From the NCBI GenBank assembly GCA_017403955.1, contig JAFRDH010000007.1:124001-188000 (forward strand): a stretch of DNA of 64,000 bases, in the 5' to 3' direction. Of this stretch, positions 60,723 through 64,000 are shown piece after piece. Within the stretch, counting starts at the first letter, position 1; the number at the start of each line of letters is the position of its first letter. This stretch comes from Mogibacterium sp. Its GTDB lineage: Bacteria; Bacillota; Clostridia; Peptostreptococcales; Anaerovoracaceae. The position numbers and the translations under genes are program-made. The notes beneath the pieces are model-generated. The model was not told where the DNA came from. It did no database searches and saw nothing but the letters and a program-made list of their open reading frames with translations.

Positions 60723-63518
60723 ATGAATAAAGATTTTAATAGTAAAGAAGCAAAGTCGCTGATCCTTCGCCATCAGGCTCTTATTTCGAAGCTCAGGCTC
60801 ACAGAAAAAGAATCGGAAAAATGGCGGAAACGGATCGGCGGATTTTATGAGGAGCTAGTTGAGAGTGGTGAAATAGAAGCACTTGTTGATGCGGAGATCA
60901 AAATGCTGTTCACCGCGGATATAGCTGCAGAATTGAAGAAAGAAGCAGAAGCGGGGCAACGCACAGCCGGGATTTACGATGTTCCCCCAACTCTTTCTCC
61001 TGCGCTGAGGGATCTCATCATTCAGCTATTTCAGTACAGAAAGTTTGCAGAGGCAGAGAAGAAGTGCCGCTCACTTGAGACTGATTATGTCAGAAAGATA
61101 GAGAAAAGGTTGGAGGAACTCAAACCTGCAGCTGGAACACTCCGTTGGCTTTTCACCTCCCGGGTAGATCAGCAGAGAGCTATTAATGCATTTGATTTCC
61201 TGAGCAGGATCCTGGATACACGTTATCCCGATGATGTGGCCTTGGCAACTCAGATATTAGACGAGTCCCATGCAGAATCCTTCGAGCCTTCATTCGAGAA
61301 CGCTTTTGCAGATCTCAGGACACACTCCAAGTCATACAGATCAGCATTGCTGGCTGCGATCGGAGACAGGAATATAGACACCGCAAGACCTGTAAGCGCA
61401 TGTGCGGGACTTTTGTCACGGCAGGAACAGCTGGATCAACTGAACAAAGTTGTTTTTGACAGTATCAATGACAAGCGCGGAAAGATCAAAGACGCGGCAA
61501 ATGACTACATACACAAAGCAGCTTTGCGCATCCTCAATGAAGTTCCTGTTGAAGAACTCAATCATCACGGTGCGGGCGGCATACGCGTCAAACTTTTGCG
61601 TGACAAAGGCATGACGACGATGGCAGATGTCTACAAAGCATCGCATTACAAGCTCAAGATCATCAAGGGTATCAGCAATGAAGGAGCAAGCGAGATCAAA
61701 AGAATTGCTGAACTCATGATGATGACTGCTCAGAATGCTGTGAGGATCAGGCTCAATGCAGATGATCAGAATAAAGAAGCGACTGAGATCGTAAAGGCGG
61801 TCTGCCCGTACAGGAAGATCAGACCGCAGATCGAAAAAGTCCTCAGGCAGGATGATGAATATGGAGAGATGATGATCGCTGCGGCCGGAACTATCAGGAA
61901 GATAGGGAACGGTACGGAGTGGCTTTTCTATTCCGCTAAAGAAAGATCCGCGGCTATCGATGCGATGAGGGTGCTTGCTAAAATCCAGACAGGCGATCAT
62001 GCATCGATCCTCAAAGAGGCTCACAATGCATTACTCAGTTCCGGCAAAGTGACCAAGTCTGAGGCGTGGAAAGACTTCGTTGAAAACACGATCTCTTACT
62101 ATACGATCATCGAAAGTATCGTTCCGGGCGTTCTCGGAGATGATTCCGGCTACGGGCTCCCGGAGGAACTCGCGGAAGCAATCAAGGGAGAGTCGCTTGA
62201 TCCTGAAGGTCTCAGGTGCGATCTCAGGCCATATCAGGTCATGGGAGTCAAATACATCCTTCATCAGAAGAATGTCCTGCTCGGTGATGAGATGGGGCTC
62301 GGCAAAACCATCGAGGCGATTGCGACTATGGTCTGCCTCAGAAATACCGGTGCGACGCATTTTCTTGTCGTATGCCCGGCGAGCGTTCTTTCGAATTGGT
62401 GCCGTGAGATACATAAGCATAGTGATCTCAAGGTGACGAGGATACATGGGGCAGACAAAGAAAGTGCGATCAGGATATGGAAACGCAGGGGCGGCGTCGC
62501 GGTCACGACTTACGAAACGACCGGACATTTCAATTTCCGCAGGAATCAGCGGCTCGATCTTCTGGTCGTTGATGAGGCCCATTACATCAAAAATTCAGGA
62601 GCACAGCGTACGAAGAATGTCAGATCTATCTGTGAATATGCTGACCGTCTGCTTTTCATGACCGGAACAGCGCTTGAGAACAGGGTCGATGAGATGATCT
62701 CGCTTGTGTCAGTTCTCCAGCCTGCAACTGCTGATTCGATCCGGAGCCTTGCGTTCATGTCGACTGCGCCGCAGTTCCGTACTGCTGCAGCACCTGTTTA
62801 CTACAGGCGAAAGCGAGATGATGTTCTTCAGGAACTGCCTGATCTCATCGAAACAGAAGAATGGTGCGAGATGGGTGCGGAGGAAGAACGTGCCTACGAG
62901 GAAGCCGTTCTCTCGAGGAATTTCATGGAGGTAAGGAGAGTTTCCTGGAACGTTGATGATCTCAACGATTCATCCAAGGCAAAGCGGCTTAAGGAAATCA
63001 TCGAAGAAGCCAGGGAAGACGGCAGGAAGGTGATCGTTTTCTCTTTCTTTCTTGATACGATAGACCGGATCAGGAACATGTTGGGCAATAGCTGCTACGG
63101 TCCGATAAACGGGTCTGTTTCACCTGACAAAAGGCAGCAGATCATCGATGAGTTCGAGCGTTCTCCGGACGGAAGTGTATTGGTTTCTCAGATCATGTCA
63201 GGAGGTACAGGCCTCAACATCCAGGCAGCCAGCGTTGTCGTTATATGCGAGCCTCAGTTCAAACCTTCGACAGAGAACCAGGCCATTTCCAGAGCTTACA
63301 GGATGGGCCAGTCCAGAAATGTACAGGTCTTCCGTCTGCTCTGCGAATCCACAGTAGACGAGAAACTCACTGAAATGCTCGCTAATAAACAGGCTGTTTT
63401 CGATGCTTTCGCGGACAGGTCTGCGGCAGCAGAAGAGAGCTTCGCGATAGACAGCAAGACATTTGCTCAGATCATCGAAGAGGAAATAGAAAGAATCAAA
63501 AAGAAACATATGGTATAA
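60723..63518 (+). CDS. SNF2-family DEAD/DEAH-box helicase with unusual N-terminal half
   Basis: The 931-aa protein has a SNF2 helicase core from about residue 500: LRPYQVMGVKYIL, LLGDEMGLGKTIEAIAT (Walker A), LLVVDEAHYIKN (about 615), FMTGTALENRVDEM, and in the second lobe VIVFSFFLDTIDRIRN, LVSQIMSGGTGLNIQAASVV and SRAYRMGQSRNVQVFRLL. The first 480 residues are helical and match no domain I know, except a helix-hairpin-helix-like patch (LRDKGMTTMADVYKASHYKL, about 293-330). SNF2-like proteins in bacteria often belong to defence or repair systems (inference). Confidence 0.85.
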   Translation: MNKDFNSKEAKSLILRHQALISKLRLTEKESEKWRKRIGGFYEELVESGEIEALVDAEIKMLFTADIAAELKKEAEAGQRTAGIYDVPPTLSPALRDLIIQLFQYRKFAEAEKKCRSLETDYVRKIEKRLEELKPAAGTLRWLFTSRVDQQRAINAFDFLSRILDTRYPDDVALATQILDESHAESFEPSFENAFADLRTHSKSYRSALLAAIGDRNIDTARPVSACAGLLSRQEQLDQLNKVVFDSINDKRGKIKDAANDYIHKAALRILNEVPVEELNHHGAGGIRVKLLRDKGMTTMADVYKASHYKLKIIKGISNEGASEIKRIAELMMMTAQNAVRIRLNADDQNKEATEIVKAVCPYRKIRPQIEKVLRQDDEYGEMMIAAAGTIRKIGNGTEWLFYSAKERSAAIDAMRVLAKIQTGDHASILKEAHNALLSSGKVTKSEAWKDFVENTISYYTIIESIVPGVLGDDSGYGLPEELAEAIKGESLDPEGLRCDLRPYQVMGVKYILHQKNVLLGDEMGLGKTIEAIATMVCLRNTGATHFLVVCPASVLSNWCREIHKHSDLKVTRIHGADKESAIRIWKRRGGVAVTTYETTGHFNFRRNQRLDLLVVDEAHYIKNSGAQRTKNVRSICEYADRLLFMTGTALENRVDEMISLVSVLQPATADSIRSLAFMSTAPQFRTAAAPVYYRRKRDDVLQELPDLIETEEWCEMGAEEERAYEEAVLSRNFMEVRRVSWNVDDLNDSSKAKRLKEIIEEAREDGRKVIVFSFFLDTIDRIRNMLGNSCYGPINGSVSPDKRQQIIDEFERSPDGSVLVSQIMSGGTGLNIQAASVVVICEPQFKPSTENQAISRAYRMGQSRNVQVFRLLCESTVDEKLTEMLANKQAVFDAFADRSAAAEESFAIDSKTFAQIIEEEIERIKKKHMV

Positions 63519-63560
63519 TTCAGGGGTAAAGGGTGTTCGCAGGAGACAGGGGGTAATGAC

Positions 63561-64000
63561 ATGTATCCATCAGAGAAGATCGTAAAGGAATGCTTGTCGC
63601 TTTTCACAAGTTGTGATGGCAATATCGTTGATGTTCCGGGGGTTGGAAGGACGGTCTTGTACGAGGAGCCGCTTATCGGTTTTGCATCAGCTTCCGATGA
63701 TATTTTTACTACCTTTTGCCGTGAAGGAGTCGTCGGGCCGAATTACATGGCTCCTTCCGGATGGCTTCCTTCTGCCAAGACAGTGATCGCCTTTTTCCTG
63801 CCTTTTTCGGATGCTGTTCGTGTCAGCAACAGGGCGGATATGCTGGAGCCTTCGATCGAATGGCTGTATGCCAGGATAGAGGGGCAGGAATTCATCGGTA
63901 ATTACATGAGATCCATTGACCGGTTTCTGGCGGACAAAGGCATAGCGTCATGTGTGCCGAGTCTGGATGAACGTTTTGGCGTCAAAATCGAGACGATTGA
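63561..64000 (+). CDS. probable Fe-S oxidoreductase, N-terminal part (QueG-like)
   Basis: The window holds the first 146 codons: MYPSEKIVKECLSLF, then EEPLIGFASASDDIF, GPNYMAPSGWLPSAKTVIAF, FLPFSDAVRVSNRAD and an Ala-Ser-Cys segment near the end. It resembles epoxyqueuosine-reductase-like proteins without the cobalamin-binding part, usually with a C-terminal 4Fe-4S domain; that part is outside the window, so the call is tentative. AGGAGACAGGGGG lies upstream. Confidence 0.5.
   Translation, partial: MYPSEKIVKECLSLFTSCDGNIVDVPGVGRTVLYEEPLIGFASASDDIFTTFCREGVVGPNYMAPSGWLPSAKTVIAFFLPFSDAVRVSNRADMLEPSIEWLYARIEGQEFIGNYMRSIDRFLADKGIASCVPSLDERFGVKIETI

Noticed and set aside
1-64000. tRNA, rRNA, CRISPR arrays, prophage structural genes and insertion-sequence transposases
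   Set aside because: None was recognised on reading both strands; a dedicated scan could still find a divergent tRNA.

Overview
The window looks like a chromosomal segment of an anaerobic Clostridia-type Bacillota, perhaps a gut or rumen Lachnospiraceae or Family XIII relative. The signs are strong AGGAGG ribosome binding sites, medium GC, tightly packed operons mostly on the + strand, a DUF4250 protein, a DUF362 protein, a GH94 phosphorylase, Reg_prop/SpoIIE signalling and surface proteins with Cys-rich repeats. No rRNA, tRNA, CRISPR array, prophage or intact insertion sequence was seen. The species assignment is inference.

1-8.2 kb: the 3' end of a probable Hsp70-like gene is followed by an AAA+ ATPase and two membrane-anchored proteins that share a degenerate J-domain-like N terminus, giving a compact candidate chaperone module. 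A lipoprotein P1-family peptidase and two exported proteins of unknown function follow. 8.2-14.7 kb: a cell-envelope run holds a membrane metallophosphoesterase, a 49-aa membrane peptide, a DUF362 protein, an MBOAT O-acyltransferase with its DHHW/AlgX-like partner, and a glycerophosphodiester phosphodiesterase. 14.8-19.2 kb: a ketopantoate-reductase-like enzyme, then a GH13 enzyme and glycogen synthase. 19.3-23.1 kb: a large Reg_prop/Y_Y_Y/SpoIIE sensor phosphatase, a small membrane protein and a rhodanese.

23-30.8 kb: membrane and surface proteins (CAP domain, TM2 domain, beta-helix lipoprotein), a WYL regulator and a possible 28-aa type I toxin. 30.8-48 kb is the most mosaic part. It holds a NADAR two-domain protein, transporter and redox genes, a MazG-like pyrophosphohydrolase coupled to a GIY-YIG/DUF2075 helicase-like protein, two orphan proteins around a divergent promoter region, a deoxyribosyltransferase-like protein with KptA, a membrane TIR protein, Smr, NUDIX, TatD, NAD(P)HX epimerase and ProC. 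Six copies of a 29-33 bp palindromic-ended repeat lie between 23 and 46.4 kb. All six sit at the 3' ends of genes and supply their last codons and stop.

48-58.2 kb: a beta-glucan oligosaccharide locus, with a GH5 glycosidase, a divergent GH94 cellobiose phosphorylase, a LacI regulator with three matching operator-like sites, and an ABC sugar importer with its ATPase. 58.3-64 kb: a two-gene chromate transporter, a second MazG-like enzyme overlapping an RNA 2',3'-cyclic phosphodiesterase, a small basic protein, a SNF2-family helicase and the start of a probable Fe-S reductase.
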